Below, piece after piece: positions 6,411 to 6,565 of a stretch of DNA of 6,565 nt. Position 1 is the stretch's first letter. Every line of letters begins with the position of its first letter. The DNA is from Bacteroidota bacterium (GTDB lineage Bacteria; Bacteroidota; Bacteroidia; Chitinophagales; LD1), in the NCBI GenBank assembly GCA_023428205.1, contig JAEYZB010000256.1, positions 1-6,565 of the forward strand, given 5' to 3'. The notes under the pieces were generated by a model. That model did not search any database. It was given only the letters and a program-made list of their open reading frames with translations, and had not been told where the DNA came from. The position numbers were made by a program, and so were the translations under genes.

Positions 6411-6565
6411 TTACGCGGCATATTTCTTAAATCCAATCACATTGCGCTTTTGCTCGGTTTGACGGAAATCTTTTTCTCCTTGATTATAAATTGCTGTCAA
6501 CGTCATCGGCTGATTGATAATCGTTTGAGAACCCAATTTATTGGAAAGCGTTTGCGCCTTTCGTG
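6411..6565 (-). CDS. C-terminal end of an unrecognised gene (5' partial)
   Basis: The frame is open from the right edge and encodes about 50 residues before a TAA at 6413-6411. The visible part includes KLGSQTIINQPMTLTAIYNQ, then a Lys/Arg/Gln-rich stretch and the end GFKKYAA. The other two minus-strand frames have stops within it. I recognise no domain. It has no membrane segment or Cys. Its three arginines all use CGN codons, like the genes left of 5426 and unlike the two genes just downstream. Its stop is 38 bases before the start of the glycosylase-like gene. Confidence 0.55.
   Translation of the reverse strand, partial: RKAQTLSNKLGSQTIINQPMTLTAIYNQGEKDFRQTEQKRNVIGFKKYAA

Noticed and set aside
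5432..6413. Nine-base direct repeat TTTTATTTA at 5432-5440 and 6405-6413, bracketing the island
   Set aside because: Tempting as an insertion-site duplication, but it is short, low in complexity and AT-rich, overlaps two stop codons, and is easily explained by chance.

Overview
The window looks like chromosomal DNA of a Bacteroidota member of moderate, slightly AT-rich composition. Three things point there: a giant Cys-rich cell-surface protein of the kind exported by the type IX secretion system; a membrane iron-sulfur protein of the form common in this phylum; and promoters that fit the Bacteroidota consensus (TTTG, about 19 bases, TAnnTTTG) with almost no Shine-Dalgarno sequences. Every gene I can support lies on the minus strand, so transcription runs from right to left. 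No rRNA, tRNA, CRISPR array or insertion sequence was seen, and no gene-free gap reaches 300 bases.

Layout from right (upstream) to left. (1) 6411-6565: the last 50 codons of an unrecognised gene. (2) 5698-6372: a 224-residue protein that resembles the uracil-DNA glycosylase superfamily. (3) 5434-5631: a 65-residue protein of unknown function. (4) 4527-5426: a WYL-domain transcriptional regulator of the YafY type, 7 bases after the small gene. (5) 4032-4484: a secreted protein with a TonB C-terminal domain. (6) 2645-3952: a five-helix membrane protein with two 4Fe-4S clusters, with its own promoter. (7) 2540-2575: a hairpin, probably a terminator, followed by a promoter. (8) 1-2481: the first 827 codons of a very large secreted multidomain surface protein whose C-terminus lies outside the window.

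The most unusual signal is in items 2 and 3. Their arginine codons are almost all AGA/AGG (9 of 9 in the small gene, 9 of 12 in the glycosylase-like gene), while genes on both sides use CGN almost exclusively. This suggests a recently acquired two-gene insert next to a WYL regulator, a regulator family often found with mobile and phage-defence genes. A defence role is inference only; nothing in the sequence proves it.

The other genes look like ordinary host genes: electron transfer in the inner membrane (item 6), periplasm or outer-membrane function (item 5) and cell surface (item 8). No shared pathway links them to the insert.
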